A DNA stretch of 64,000 bases from Dyella sp. RRB7. GTDB lineage: Bacteria > Pseudomonadota > Gammaproteobacteria > Xanthomonadales > Rhodanobacteraceae. Under the pieces are notes generated by a model that saw nothing but the letters and a program-made list of their open reading frames with translations, did no database searches and was not told the DNA's origin. Positions 1 to 8,841 of this stretch are shown one piece after another; position 1 is the stretch's first letter, and each line of letters starts with the position of its first letter. A program made the position numbers and the translations under genes. The stretch lies in assembly GCF_022761115.1 (NCBI RefSeq), contig NZ_JAKWJS010000001.1:1116001-1180000 (forward strand), given 5' to 3'.

Positions 1-2341
1 TGCCCACATCGATGGCCAGCTCGTTGGGCGCCTTGCTGGAAGGCGCCAGCAGGCCGGCAAGGATCAGCGACTGCGGTGCATCCGGCTTGTCGATCAGGAA
101 CACGCGCGGCTTGGACTGCGCCGCCACCGCGGTGATGTCCTTCTTCGGCACGGCGCTGGACGGTGCCTTCCAGTCGCCGAACGCGGCATCGAGCTGTGGA
201 ATGATCTGCTGCAGCGTGGTGTCGCCAGCCACCAGGATCTTCACGTTGTCCGGACGCAGCCAGTCGCGCTGGAACGCCGTCAGGTCCGACGCCTGCATGG
301 CCTTGATGGCCTCTTCCGTACCGCTGCCGGTGAACGGAATGCCGTAGGCATGGTGCGCGCCGTAGAGCAGCGGCGGCAGCGTGCGCAGGGCCAGTGCGGT
401 GGGCTGGGTCTTTTCCTGGGCGATGCCGGCCAGCCACTGGCCACGCACGCGCTCGATGTCCTCGGCCTTGAAGGCCGGGTTGCGCACGATGTCGGCAAAC
501 AGTTCCAGCGACGGCTGCAACTGGTCGTTCAACGCGTTGAGCGAGGCTGAGCAGGCGTCCAGCCCGCAACCGACGCGGGTGATCGCGCCCAGGCGCTGCT
601 TGCGCTTGGCCACTTCCACCGAGTCCAGATCCTTGGTGCTCTCGTTCATCAGCGTGGTGGTGAAGCTGGCGGTGCCGAGCTTGTGGCCCTGGTCGGCGGC
701 GTAGCCGGCGTCGAACATCAGCTGCACGTGCGTCACCGGAATGGTGTGGCGCTGGGCCAGCACCACTTCGATGCCGTTCTTGAGCTTGCCGCGTTCGAGC
801 GTGGGGAAGCTCAGGTCCGGGAACTGCGCCACCTGGGGCACGCCCTTGCTGCGATCCACTTCGCTCTTGGCCACGGTATAGGCCTGCGCCGCCGGCAGCT
901 TGGCGGCGGGACGACCTTCGGCCGGGCCGAGCGCAACGACCTTGGCGTCCTCGGCATCCGGATTGAAGTCGTTGCCGGCAGGCAGCACGGTCAGCAGGTA
1001 GTCGCCCTTGCTGAGCCACTTGTCCGACGCGGCCTTGACGCTGGCCTGGGTAGCCGCGTCCGCACGCGCCAGATCCTTCTTGTAGGCGCCCGGATCGCCG
1101 CGATAGACCTGACCCTCGGCCAGGATCACCGCCTTGCCGCCAAAGCCGCCGACCTTTTCCAGGCCACGCACGAAGCTGGCGCGGTTGCCGATCTTGGCGC
1201 GGTCCAGTTCGTCGGGCGTGGGGCCGTCGGCGAGGAACTTCTTCAACTCCTCATCGATCACCGCCTCGACCTTGGCCGGGTCCACGCCATCCTTCACGTC
1301 GGCCTGGATCTGGAACTGGCTGGCCAGCGCGAACGGCGAGATGCTGGCGGACACGTTGTCGACCAGCTTGTCCTGATAGACCAGCCGCTGGTACAGGCGC
1401 GAGGTCTTGCCACCGCCAAGCACGGTGGAGGCGAGATCGAGCTGGATGGCATCGTCCGAGCCCAGCTGCGGCACCACCCAGGTGCGATAGATGCGCGGCT
1501 GCGCCACATGGTCGTGCTGTATGCCACGGGTGGACTTGGACAGCGGGGTGATCCACGCCTGCTGCCGCGGCACCGGTGGACCCGCCGGGATATCGCCGAA
1601 GTATTTCCCGGCCTTGGCCTTGGCTTCGGCCACGGTGATGTCGCCGGCCAGCACCAGGGTGGTGTTGGCGGCGCCGTAGTAGTCGTGGAACCACTGCTTC
1701 ACGTCACCCAGCGAGGCCGCATTGAGGTCGGCCATCGAGCCGATGGTGTCGTGCTGGTAGGGATGGTTGCCGGGATAGGTGTTGGACAGGATGTTCTGGT
1801 CCACGCGGCCATAGGGGCGGTTTTCGCCCTGGCGCTTCTCGTTCTGCACCACGCCGCGCTGGGTATCGAGCTCCTTCTGGCCGATCGCGCCGAGCAGGTG
1901 GCCCATGCGGTCGGACTCCATCCACAGCGCCATGTCCAGCGCGGTGGTGGGCACGGTTTCGAAGTAATTGGTGCGATCGAACCAGGTGGTGCCGTTCATG
2001 TCGGTAGCGCCGGCCAGCTCGAACGGCTGGAAGTAGGTGCCCTTGTGGTTCTCCGAGCCGGAGAACATCAAATGCTCGAACAGGTGCGCGAAGCCGGTCT
2101 TGCCCTTGGGCTCGTCGGCCGAACCCACGTGATACCAGATGCTCACCGCCACCACCGGCGCCTTGTGGTCCTCATGCACCACCACGGTCAGGCCATTGGG
2201 CAGGGTGAAGCGGGTAAAGGCGATATCCGGCACGGCCTGGCTGGCCTCGGCGGCCGCCGCCTGGGGCACCGCGATCGCGGGGATGCCTGCCGACATGCTG
2301 AGCAACCCTGCAACGAGCAGGGCGAGGGGCTTTCTTGCCAT
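1..2341 (-). CDS. M16 family zinc metallopeptidase (pitrilysin-like), 3' end beyond the window
   Basis: Exported zinc peptidase of the M16 (insulinase/pitrilysin/processing peptidase) family; the visible part is about 780 residues. The N-terminus is a signal peptide (MARKPLALLVAGLL...) ending near residue 30. The inverted zinc motif HxxEH reads HLFEH at residues 86-90, and the NGLTVVV and GSADEPKGKTGFAH stretches before it are typical of the active M16 half. A second M16 half begins near residue 500 (LKNGIEVVLAQRH) and lacks the zinc motif, as in two-domain family members. The ATG at 2339-2341 starts right at the signal peptide. It is divergent from the small peptide gene at 2618. Substrate unknown. 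Confidence 0.93.
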   Translation of the reverse strand, partial: MARKPLALLVAGLLSMSAGIPAIAVPQAAAAEASQAVPDIAFTRFTLPNGLTVVVHEDHKAPVVAVSIWYHVGSADEPKGKTGFAHLFEHLMFSGSENHKGTYFQPFELAGATDMNGTTWFDRTNYFETVPTTALDMALWMESDRMGHLLGAIGQKELDTQRGVVQNEKRQGENRPYGRVDQNILSNTYPGNHPYQHDTIGSMADLNAASLGDVKQWFHDYYGAANTTLVLAGDITVAEAKAKAGKYFGDIPAGPPVPRQQAWITPLSKSTRGIQHDHVAQPRIYRTWVVPQLGSDDAIQLDLASTVLGGGKTSRLYQRLVYQDKLVDNVSASISPFALASQFQIQADVKDGVDPAKVEAVIDEELKKFLADGPTPDELDRAKIGNRASFVRGLEKVGGFGGKAVILAEGQVYRGDPGAYKKDLARADAATQASVKAASDKWLSKGDYLLTVLPAGNDFNPDAEDAKVVALGPAEGRPAAKLPAAQAYTVAKSEVDRSKGVPQVAQFPDLSFPTLERGKLKNGIEVVLAQRHTIPVTHVQLMFDAGYAADQGHKLGTASFTTTLMNESTKDLDSVEVAKRKQRLGAITRVGCGLDACSASLNALNDQLQPSLELFADIVRNPAFKAEDIERVRGQWLAGIAQEKTQPTALALRTLPPLLYGAHHAYGIPFTGSGTEEAIKAMQASDLTAFQRDWLRPDNVKILVAGDTTLQQIIPQLDAAFGDWKAPSSAVPKKDITAVAAQSKPRVFLIDKPDAPQSLILAGLLAPSSKAPNELAIDVG

Positions 2342-2433
2342 CACGACACTCCTTTTGTTTCAGTCGCGGAACGCCCAGAGGCTAACCACGCCTCCGGGGC
2401 TTGGGTAGTGACCAATGGCACGGCGGTTTAGTG

Positions 2434-2488
2434 CCCGGCGGACTGTCCGCCGGGCTGTCCGGCCGCGGCCGGCCGCTGTCCGCGGACA
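2434..2488. promoter_or_regulatory. three tandem perfect palindromes upstream of a sigma-54 promoter
   Basis: Three perfect dyads lie within 55 bp. At 2434-2454, arms CCCGGCGGAC and GTCCGCCGGG surround one central T. At 2459-2472 is CCGGCCGCGGCCGG. At 2477-2488 is TGTCCGCGGACA. The word CTGTCC occurs in or beside each. They sit roughly 100-140 bp upstream of the start point expected from the sigma-54 promoter at 2555, the usual distance for enhancer-binding activator sites. The first could also act as a terminator-like hairpin, but no gene ends here. Activator function is inferred. Confidence 0.5.
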
Positions 2489-2554
2489 ATCTCCACGCGC
2501 CACCGCGCATCACGAATTTCCAACGATGACAGTCACTTGCGTGTGAATTCGGGT

Positions 2555-2571
2555 TTGGCACGGGCCTTGCC
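2555..2571 (+). promoter_or_regulatory. sigma-54 (RpoN) promoter
   Basis: TTGGCACGGGCCTTGCC matches the RpoN consensus TGGCACG-N4-TTGC at every fixed position, with GG (2557-2558) and GC (2569-2570) at the obligatory spacing. Transcription would start near 2582, giving a leader of about 36 nt before the ATG at 2618. Confidence 0.75.
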
Positions 2572-2617
2572 ATAGAAACCGTGCAGGACTATCCCACCAT
2601 TCATCGGAGACATGATC

Positions 2618-2818
2618 ATGAAATTCGAAGCCTTGATGCTGCGCGGCCTGTTCGTTGCCTGCCTGCTGGTCTGTGGACTCGTGCTGGGCGCCATGGTGAA
2701 CGCCTCGCCGGACGCCATTCGTCTCGCTGCCGCCGGCAGCGCCGGCCAGCTCATCGCCACCCCGGTGGCCTGCGCGCTGCCGCCCGACGGCGTGGTCTGC
2801 CCGCGCTCCAACGGTTGA
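2618..2818 (+). CDS. small exported peptide, unknown function
   Basis: A 66-residue protein I do not recognise. It has a short charged N-terminus, a hydrophobic stretch (about residues 10-27) and a plausible signal peptidase I site after VNA (residues 27-29). Cleavage would release about 37 residues with two cysteines (C52, C61) enclosing LPPD, which could form a small disulfide loop. Uncleaved, it would be a single-pass inner-membrane protein. The GGAGA at 2606-2610 is 7 nt from the ATG at 2618 but only 1 nt from the one at 2612, so 2618 is preferred. It lies behind a sigma-54 promoter. Confidence 0.7.
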   Translation: MKFEALMLRGLFVACLLVCGLVLGAMVNASPDAIRLAAAGSAGQLIATPVACALPPDGVVCPRSNG

Positions 2819-2858
2819 GCAAGGACGCTCACCGTTTCGCGGGTCGGCGTGATGACCC

Positions 2859-2864
2859 GATAAT
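2859..2864 (+). promoter_or_regulatory. -10-like hexamer giving a possibly leaderless trmL transcript
   Basis: GATAAT ends 6 nt before the trmL ATG at 2871, so transcription would begin at or next to the start codon. A small hairpin (CGGGTC/GACCCG, 2840-2859) lies just upstream. No good -35 or ribosome binding site is visible. Confidence 0.35.
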
Positions 2865-2870
2865 GACGGG

Positions 2871-3335
2871 ATGCTGCATGTCATCCTCTTCCGTCCCGAA
2901 ATACCGCCCAACACCGGCAATGTGATCCGGTTGTGCGCCAACACCGGCGCCACGCTGCACCTGATCCGCCCCTTGGGTTTCGAACTCGACGACGCGCGCC
3001 TGCGACGCGCCGGCCTGGACTATCACGAGTACGCGCAGCTGGCCGTGCATGACGATCTCGCCAGCTGCCTGCAGCTCATCGGCCAGCCACGCCTGTTTGC
3101 CTTCTCGACACGCGGCCGCGTCGCCCATGTGGATGCGAAGTTCGCCGACGGCGACGCCCTGCTGTTCGGCTGCGAAACCGCCGGCCTGCCCGGCGACGTG
3201 CTCGATGCGATTCCCGAAGCCCAACGCCTGCGCCTGCCCATGCGCGCCGACAGCCGCAGCCTCAACCTTTCCAACACGGTCGCCGTGGCCGTGTACGAGG
3301 CCTGGCGGCAGTTGGGATTTGCCGGCGCGGCATAA
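2871..3335 (+). CDS. trmL: tRNA (cytidine/uridine-2'-O-)-methyltransferase TrmL
   Basis: SPOUT-class enzyme of 154 residues that 2'-O-methylates the wobble base of tRNA-Leu isoacceptors, using S-adenosylmethionine. The family signatures are clear: [18 protein letters not shown] near the N-terminus, [12 protein letters not shown] (about 103-114), and the C-terminal knot [19 protein letters not shown]. The length equals that of the E. coli protein (YibK). It acts as a cytoplasmic dimer. It is followed by ubiJ in the same direction after 48 nt. Confidence 0.95.
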   Translation: MLHVILFRPEIPPNTGNVIRLCANTGATLHLIRPLGFELDDARLRRAGLDYHEYAQLAVHDDLASCLQLIGQPRLFAFSTRGRVAHVDAKFADGDALLFGCETAGLPGDVLDAIPEAQRLRLPMRADSRSLNLSNTVAVAVYEAWRQLGFAGAA

Positions 3336-3379
3336 CGGGGAGGGAGACGCGCGCCGCTCGGCATCCCGTGGGCAACCGT

Positions 3380-3385
3380 TACAAT
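3380..3385 (+). promoter_or_regulatory. -10-like hexamer overlapping the annotated ubiJ start
   Basis: TACAAT ends 7 nt before the ATG at 3393 and overlaps the ATG at 3384. If it is a real promoter, the transcript starts at about 3392, the 3384 codon is not transcribed, and 3393 is a leaderless start. The -35 region is weak. Confidence 0.35.
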
Positions 3386-4046
3386 GCCGCCCATGACTGA
3401 TGCCGTCTCCCGATCCCTGCTGCCACGTCCGCTTCGCGCCCTCGCGGGGCGCGCGTTGGAAACCGCGCTCAACCACACGCTGTCGCTCGATCCGGAAACG
3501 GTCACGCGCCTGGCCGCGCTTGATGGCCGCAGCGTGCAGTTGCATCTGCGTGGCCCGGAATTGGCCCTGTCGGTGACGGTGGCAGGCGACCGCTTGAAGG
3601 TCGGCCCGCCGCAGGACGACAACCATCTGCGCGTTGCCGCCACGCCCGGCAGCCTGCTCGCCATGTTGCTCAAGCGCGACGACGATGGCGTGGCGCCGGG
3701 CAAGGTGGAGATTGCCGGCGACGCCGAACTGGCGCGGCGCCTGGAAAAACTCGCCAGCAAGTTCGCCCCCGATTTCGAGGAAGCGTTCGCCCGCACCTTC
3801 GGCGATGTGCTCGGCGTGCCGCTGGCCAAGGCCGTGCGCCGGGGCCTGGCCCACGCCAAGGAAACGGCCAGCCATCTCACCACCGACACCGCCGACTGGC
3901 TGCGTGACGAAGTGCGTGTCGCCGCCGCGCCTAGCGAAGTGGAAGGCTTCCTCGATGGCGTGGACCAGCTGCGCGAACGCAGCGAGCGCCTGGAAGCCCG
4001 CCTGGCCCGCCTCGAACAGCGCCTCAGGAAAGGACCCGCCGCGTGA
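3384..4046 (+). CDS. ubiJ: ubiquinone biosynthesis accessory factor UbiJ
   Basis: A 220-residue protein with an N-terminal SCP2-type lipid-binding domain (about 15-125, [14 protein letters not shown]-like start and [20 protein letters not shown]) and a C-terminal charged coiled coil (about 165-215). UbiJ binds aromatic ubiquinone intermediates within the soluble Ubi complex together with UbiK. It overlaps ubiB by 4 nt (GTGA), a conserved pairing. The alternative start at 3393 (MTDAVSRS) fits a leaderless transcript and may be the true one. Confidence 0.88.
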   Translation: MPPMTDAVSRSLLPRPLRALAGRALETALNHTLSLDPETVTRLAALDGRSVQLHLRGPELALSVTVAGDRLKVGPPQDDNHLRVAATPGSLLAMLLKRDDDGVAPGKVEIAGDAELARRLEKLASKFAPDFEEAFARTFGDVLGVPLAKAVRRGLAHAKETASHLTTDTADWLRDEVRVAAAPSEVEGFLDGVDQLRERSERLEARLARLEQRLRKGPAA

Positions 4047-5692
4047 CGATGCCCTTGAAGGTGGTGCCGCGCGTGATGCGTGTCGCCTCGGTGCTGCTTG
4101 CCTATCGGCTCGACGAACTGGTCGATGCGGCCCACTTGTTCCGCCCGCTCAAGCTGGTGCGTCCGTTCGTGGCGCGGCCGCGCACCGATATACGCGGCCT
4201 GTCGCGTGGCGCCCGCCTGCGGCTCGCGCTGACCGAGCTGGGGCCGATCTTCGTCAAGGCCGGCCAGGTGCTGTCCACGCGCCGCGACCTGGTGCCGGCC
4301 GACATCGCCGACGAGCTGGCGCAATTGCAGGACCAGGTGCCGCCCTTCCCTGGCGGCGAGGCACGCGCCATCGTCGAGCAGGAATTGAAGGCGCCGGTCA
4401 GCCAGCTGTATGCCGGTTTCGACGAGACGCCGCTGGCTTCGGCATCGATTGCGCAGGTGCATGCCGCCACCCTGCATGACGGCAGCGCGGTGGTGGTGAA
4501 AGTGCTGCGCCCCGGCATCGACAAGCAGATCGAGCGCGACGTGAAACTGCTGCGCTCGCTCGGCGAGCTGGCGCAGCGCTGGCATCCCAACGCCGACAAG
4601 ATCCGTCCGCTCGACGTGGTCGCCGAAGTCGAGAAGATGCTGGAAAACGAGCTGGACCTGCAGCGCGAAGGCGCCAGCGCCAGCCTGTTGCGCCGCAATT
4701 TCGAAAGCGGCGTGGACATGTACGTGCCCGCCGTGCACTGGGACCTCACCTCAGCGCGCGTGCTCACGCTCGAACGCGTCTATGGCGTGAGCTGCGACGA
4801 CATCGCCGCCCTCGATGCCGCCGGCGTCGACCGCAAGGCGCTCGCGGTGAAGGGCGTGCGGCTGTTCTACGAGCAGGTGTTCCGCGACAACTTTTTCCAT
4901 GCCGATGCGCACCCCGGCAACATCTGGGTGGATACGACGCGGCCCAGCGAGCCGCGCTTCATCGCACTGGATTTCGGCATCATGGGTTCGCTGCCGGAAG
5001 AGGACCAGTACTGGCTGGCGCAGAACTTCATCGCGCTGTTCGAGCGCGACTACGCGCGCATCGCGCAACTGCATGTCGACGCGGGCTGGATGCCCTCCAC
5101 GGTACGCCTGGACGAACTCACCGCCGCCGTGCGCACGGTGTGCGAGCCGTATTTCACCCGGCCGCTCTCGCAGATTTCGCTGGCCGAGCTGGTGATCAAG
5201 CTGTTCCAGACCGCGCGCCGCTACGAGCTGACCCTGCAGCCGCAGCTGATCCTGCTGCAGAAGACCCTGCTCAATATCGAAGGCGTGGGCCGCATGCTCG
5301 ATCCGCAGATCGATATCTGGGCGGTGGCGCACCCGGTGCTGAAACGCATCCTGCGCGAGCGCTACAGCCCGCGCCGCACGCTGCGTGAGGTACGCAAGCG
5401 CCTGCCCGAATGGTTGCATGCCGCACCGCAGTTCCCCGAGCTGGTGCGCGATGCGCTGCGGCAGGCGGCCAGGGGCGAGCGCCAGTTCACCGCCGATCCA
5501 CGCGAACTCGCGCAGCAACGCGATGAGGCGCGGCGCAGCCAGCGCACGCTGGCGTTTGGACTGCTGGGCAGCAGTTTGCTGGTAGGCGGCGCGGTGCTGT
5601 GGACGCAAGTATCAGCGCATGGCGCTTGGCCATCCGCCGTTGCCACAGCAGCCGGCCTGCTCGCTTTCTTTGTTGGCTGGCCGCGCCGCTAA
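4043..5692 (+). CDS. ubiB: ubiquinone biosynthesis regulatory protein kinase-like UbiB
   Basis: A 549-residue atypical kinase/ATPase of the UbiB/ADCK family, needed for ubiquinone synthesis. The diagnostic KxGQ motif is KAGQ at residues 72-75. The catalytic loop reads [13 protein letters not shown] and the metal-binding motif is LDFGIMG. Two hydrophobic segments at the extreme C-terminus anchor it in the inner membrane. The GTG at 4043 overlaps the ubiJ stop and sits 8-9 nt after an AAAGGA sequence. The ATG at 4049 is a less well spaced alternative. Translational coupling to ubiJ is likely. Confidence 0.94.
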   Translation: MTMPLKVVPRVMRVASVLLAYRLDELVDAAHLFRPLKLVRPFVARPRTDIRGLSRGARLRLALTELGPIFVKAGQVLSTRRDLVPADIADELAQLQDQVPPFPGGEARAIVEQELKAPVSQLYAGFDETPLASASIAQVHAATLHDGSAVVVKVLRPGIDKQIERDVKLLRSLGELAQRWHPNADKIRPLDVVAEVEKMLENELDLQREGASASLLRRNFESGVDMYVPAVHWDLTSARVLTLERVYGVSCDDIAALDAAGVDRKALAVKGVRLFYEQVFRDNFFHADAHPGNIWVDTTRPSEPRFIALDFGIMGSLPEEDQYWLAQNFIALFERDYARIAQLHVDAGWMPSTVRLDELTAAVRTVCEPYFTRPLSQISLAELVIKLFQTARRYELTLQPQLILLQKTLLNIEGVGRMLDPQIDIWAVAHPVLKRILRERYSPRRTLREVRKRLPEWLHAAPQFPELVRDALRQAARGERQFTADPRELAQQRDEARRSQRTLAFGLLGSSLLVGGAVLWTQVSAHGAWPSAVATAAGLLAFFVGWPRR

Positions 5693-5703
5693 ACGCAGCC
5701 TCA

Positions 5704-5730
5704 CGTCATCCCGCGAAGGCGGGAATGACG
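5704..5730. repeat. REP-like imperfect palindrome
   Basis: The arms CGTCATCCCGC and GCGGGAATGACG pair with one bulged base around a GAAG loop. It lies in the 83-bp gap between ubiB and truC. The outer GTCAYCCCG...ATGAC pattern recurs at 22540-22573. It may act as a terminator or transcript stabiliser for ubiB. Confidence 0.5.
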
Positions 5731-5775
5731 ATTCTGTTGAAGAGTGCGGTAAATCCGCATCCGCGAGTCCCTCGA

Positions 5776-6477
5776 ATGCTTGACATCCTCTACCAGGACG
5801 ACGCCCTCATCGCAGTGAACAAACCTGCGGGCCTTGCCGTGCATCGTTCGAAGATGGTGGGCAACGCGGAGGAGTTCCTGATCGACCTGCTGCGCGAACA
5901 GGTTGGCGGCACCACCTACCTGGCGCATCGCCTCGATCGCGCCACCAGCGGCGTGCTGCTGGTCGCCCGCTCCGCCGAAATTGCCGCGGCACTGGGCGAG
6001 CAGTTCATGGGCCGCGACGTGCACAAGCAGTACCTCGCCGTGGTACGCGGCTGGCCGGAGCCGGAAACGGCGCTGATCGACTATCCGCTGCCGGGCTCGC
6101 GCGAGACCGGCCCGCGGCGCGATGCGCGTACCCGCTACCAGCGCCTTGCCACGGTGGAAGTACCCATCGCACTGGGCCGCTACCCGCAGCAGCGCTACGC
6201 CCTGGTGCTGGCCGAACCGGAAACCGGCCGCTTTCGCCAGATCCGCAAGCACATGGCGCACATCCACCACCCCATCATCGGCGACTGCCAGCACGGGCGC
6301 GGCGACCACAACCGCCTGTACAAGCAGTATTTCAGCTGCCATCGCATGCTGCTGCACGCATGGCGGCTGCGTTTCCTACACCCTGTAAGCCAGAGCCCGG
6401 TTCTTATTCAGGCCCCACTGGATGCGGAATTTCAGGCTTTGCTGGATCGCTTTGACTGGAAACCTGACGCAACCTGA
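5776..6477 (+). CDS. truC: tRNA pseudouridine(65) synthase TruC
   Basis: A 233-residue RluA-family pseudouridine synthase. The catalytic aspartate lies in HRLDRATSGVLL (about residues 54-65). The family pattern is complete: VNKPAGLAVHRS at the start, KQYLAVVRGW in the middle and TGRFRQIRKHMAHI toward the end. The lack of an S4 domain and the HRSKMVG segment favour TruC over RluC/D. The ATG at 5776 begins exactly at the conserved LDILYQDDALIAVNKPAG block; longer in-frame extensions look non-coding. igaA follows after 33 nt. Confidence 0.85.
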   Translation: MLDILYQDDALIAVNKPAGLAVHRSKMVGNAEEFLIDLLREQVGGTTYLAHRLDRATSGVLLVARSAEIAAALGEQFMGRDVHKQYLAVVRGWPEPETALIDYPLPGSRETGPRRDARTRYQRLATVEVPIALGRYPQQRYALVLAEPETGRFRQIRKHMAHIHHPIIGDCQHGRGDHNRLYKQYFSCHRMLLHAWRLRFLHPVSQSPVLIQAPLDAEFQALLDRFDWKPDAT

Positions 6478-6510
6478 GCGAACTCCTTTTCTTATGGACT
6501 TCCGCTCGAC

Positions 6511-8643
6511 ATGGATGGTTTTCGCCTGCTCCTATGCGTCGTTCTACTGGGCTGGTCGGCAATCAGTCTTTTCATCTACCAGGCACGGCGGTCGGACTCA
6601 AAGCAGGCGCTACGGGATTTCACCCAGCAAACGGACCCGATACGGCAGGCCTCGGACGTCGAACTTGAGCAGGCCTATGCCGCCTATCGGAAGCGCGCGA
6701 TATCACCGTCGGTCTATCTGATCGATGGGCCGCTCGAGCGCCATGGCCTGGAGTCCCACGGCAACTCAACGTGGCATTACCTGATCGGCGAGATCGAGAT
6801 CGCGCCGTTCCCCGGCTGGGACACGCTGCTGGCCGACGCCGCATCGGCCGAAGTGCTGCGGGGCCCCAAGGACATAGCCTTGCCGGTGCGCTTCAATGGA
6901 GTATCCCTGGGCGAGGCCCTGGCGCAGCAGGCACGTGCCGCCAGCGTGGAAGAACAGTTACGCCAGGGCGCCATCGAGGCATCGGTCCAAAAGACCATCG
7001 GGGCAGCCTCGCCAGACACGCCACTGGTGTTGCGCGCCAGCCGCAAGGAGACGGCCGCCGAAGCCTCCTTGCGCGCCGTCACCGCCGCACGCGGCAGCGG
7101 CTGGGCACTAGGGGTGTGCGCCGGCCTGTCGCTGCTGGTGTTGGCCACTGCGCTGAACCGAAACAGTCAATGGGTGCTGGGCTCGGTTGCGCTCATCCTC
7201 ATCGCGGCCGCCGGTTTTTGCCTCCGGCGCAGCCTGGGCGAGCGGCCCAGGCGGGTTCCCGGGTCGATCTGCAGCCTGCGCGGCACACTCGCCTTCAACG
7301 AGGCCGTCGATGTCCACGGCAACATCGTTGTTCCACTGGTGCGGACGCGCATGGGCGACCTGACGATTCACTATCCGCCACACTGGCTGGCCGCTGTCGT
7401 CAGGGCCGGCAGCGGCGTCCGCGACATCGACGTGGACCTGAAACACCGCGTGGTTCGCCACGAACGGCTGTCGCTTTACGAAGAACTTGGCCGCTACCCC
7501 GTCGTTCGCTGGGGATGGCACATGGCCATGCTGGTCGGCGCCGGAGTCGCCTTGATCATCTCGCTGGCAGTCGCCTGGCCACTGGAGCAGGCCATGGCCA
7601 GGGCATCGAACGCGATCCAAGGCACGCGCCATCTCACCGCCCGTTCGCCGGCCGAACTGCTGGAACAACAGCCCCGGCCCGGCGACTGGTTGACGCTCGA
7701 TGGCTCGGCCCAGTGCCTGCAGAGTCAAGACAACGAGGCCGGCCAAGACATGGCTTTCGACTCGATCAAAATGGACCTTATCCCGGACTGCAACGTGCTG
7801 GGCTGGAACGCGCGGCCGGTGCCGCTGGCGGCTCCTGAACCTTCCGCGGATGCGCTGGCGCTGGGCGCTCTCACCCTTGAGCTGGGGCGGGAATCCCTAT
7901 CCCGGGCTATGGCCAATGGCTATGCCTACCCGGACTCGCGCCTGACGCTCATCCGGGAGGCACGCGGCGACTACCCACTGCAACAGGTCAACACGCGCGT
8001 GCTTCAGGCAAGTCGCCTGTGCGAGCAACGCGAGGACACCGATTGTGTCCGATTGCGCACCGCTTTCGCCGTACTGACTAGGCATGACGAGGACTGGGAT
8101 GCCACCCTGGCGGCTGCCAAGGCCGGCACGCTGGAGGACACCTGCAAACTCAATAGCGACTATGCCGACACCTTGAGCGACCTCCTCCACAAGGCCTTGC
8201 TGGCCACCCGCGAGCAAGCGCTCAAGACGGCCCTGACGCAGGCGCGCCAGGCGTACCGCGCACCGCTTGAGCTATCGGTCTACGACCAGGATGGCCTGGT
8301 AACGGCGCGGCAACCCGCAGCTCCGAATGCCGCCGACGGCATGGCATCGGCGACTGATCCCTCGGACCCATTGCTGGAGGCCACCACCGCGCTGCTCAAT
8401 ACCCCCTTCCGGATCGAAGGTGAGCTGTCGTCGATCGACAAAAGCTCGCGTGGTACGCCGCTGATGTCTATCCAGGCCCGCCCCGAGCCGCCCACGATGT
8501 TCGCCATCTTCGGGCCATGGGCGCTGGGCATGCTTTCGCTGCTGCTGTTGCTGGTCCATGCCGCGACCCTGACGAAAGCACTGGCGCGGTGGCGCCAACG
8601 CCGCCTTGCCGTGGCCCAATACGTGGCGCAAAACCTCAGATAG
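6511..8643 (+). CDS. igaA: IgaA/UmoB-family inner-membrane protein
   Basis: A 710-residue membrane protein whose plan matches IgaA (YrfF), which in enterics restrains the Rcs envelope-stress phosphorelay. Hydrophobic segments lie at about 5-23, 199-214, 221-238, 337-357 and 667-688. They leave two cytoplasmic domains and one large periplasmic domain (about 358-666). The periplasmic domain holds C402, C427, C504, C512 and C545, close to the four conserved disulfide cysteines known in IgaA. E. coli IgaA is about the same length. No rcs genes are in the window, so its partner is unknown. It follows truC by 33 nt with no obvious ribosome binding site. Confidence 0.78.
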   Translation: MDGFRLLLCVVLLGWSAISLFIYQARRSDSKQALRDFTQQTDPIRQASDVELEQAYAAYRKRAISPSVYLIDGPLERHGLESHGNSTWHYLIGEIEIAPFPGWDTLLADAASAEVLRGPKDIALPVRFNGVSLGEALAQQARAASVEEQLRQGAIEASVQKTIGAASPDTPLVLRASRKETAAEASLRAVTAARGSGWALGVCAGLSLLVLATALNRNSQWVLGSVALILIAAAGFCLRRSLGERPRRVPGSICSLRGTLAFNEAVDVHGNIVVPLVRTRMGDLTIHYPPHWLAAVVRAGSGVRDIDVDLKHRVVRHERLSLYEELGRYPVVRWGWHMAMLVGAGVALIISLAVAWPLEQAMARASNAIQGTRHLTARSPAELLEQQPRPGDWLTLDGSAQCLQSQDNEAGQDMAFDSIKMDLIPDCNVLGWNARPVPLAAPEPSADALALGALTLELGRESLSRAMANGYAYPDSRLTLIREARGDYPLQQVNTRVLQASRLCEQREDTDCVRLRTAFAVLTRHDEDWDATLAAAKAGTLEDTCKLNSDYADTLSDLLHKALLATREQALKTALTQARQAYRAPLELSVYDQDGLVTARQPAAPNAADGMASATDPSDPLLEATTALLNTPFRIEGELSSIDKSSRGTPLMSIQARPEPPTMFAIFGPWALGMLSLLLLLVHAATLTKALARWRQRRLAVAQYVAQNLR

Positions 8644-8813
8644 GCTCCAACCATCGGCAACGCCTGCGGGCTTTTCCCGTACCGCCGAGCCCAGCCCGTG
8701 GCGATGACGCAACGCAGCACGGGCCAGCGACCGACTGAGGCGCCACGCCGCAGGGTGCCCGTAGCATTTACGCCGGAAAATCGCTTGGCGGCCTTACTTC
8801 CATCATGGGTTGC

Positions 8814-8819
8814 TAGAAT
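8814..8819 (+). promoter_or_regulatory. extended -10 promoter upstream of arfB
   Basis: TGCTAGAAT is an extended -10 (TG-N-TAGAAT) with a predicted start near 8826, 16 nt before the arfB ATG. The -35 is weak, as is usual with extended -10 promoters. The rest of the 198-bp gap after igaA shows no gene. Confidence 0.4.
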
Positions 8820-8841
8820 TCCCCGTCATTCCGAGTAGCCC

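Noticed and set aside
683-2431. Long open frame on the + strand opposite the M16 peptidase gene
   Set aside because: Its protein is histidine/arginine/leucine-rich with no family features. It is the antisense shadow expected in GC-rich DNA.
5599-5775. N-terminal extension of TruC
   Set aside because: The extra 59 residues overlap the end of ubiB and the REP-like hairpin and do not resemble the family.
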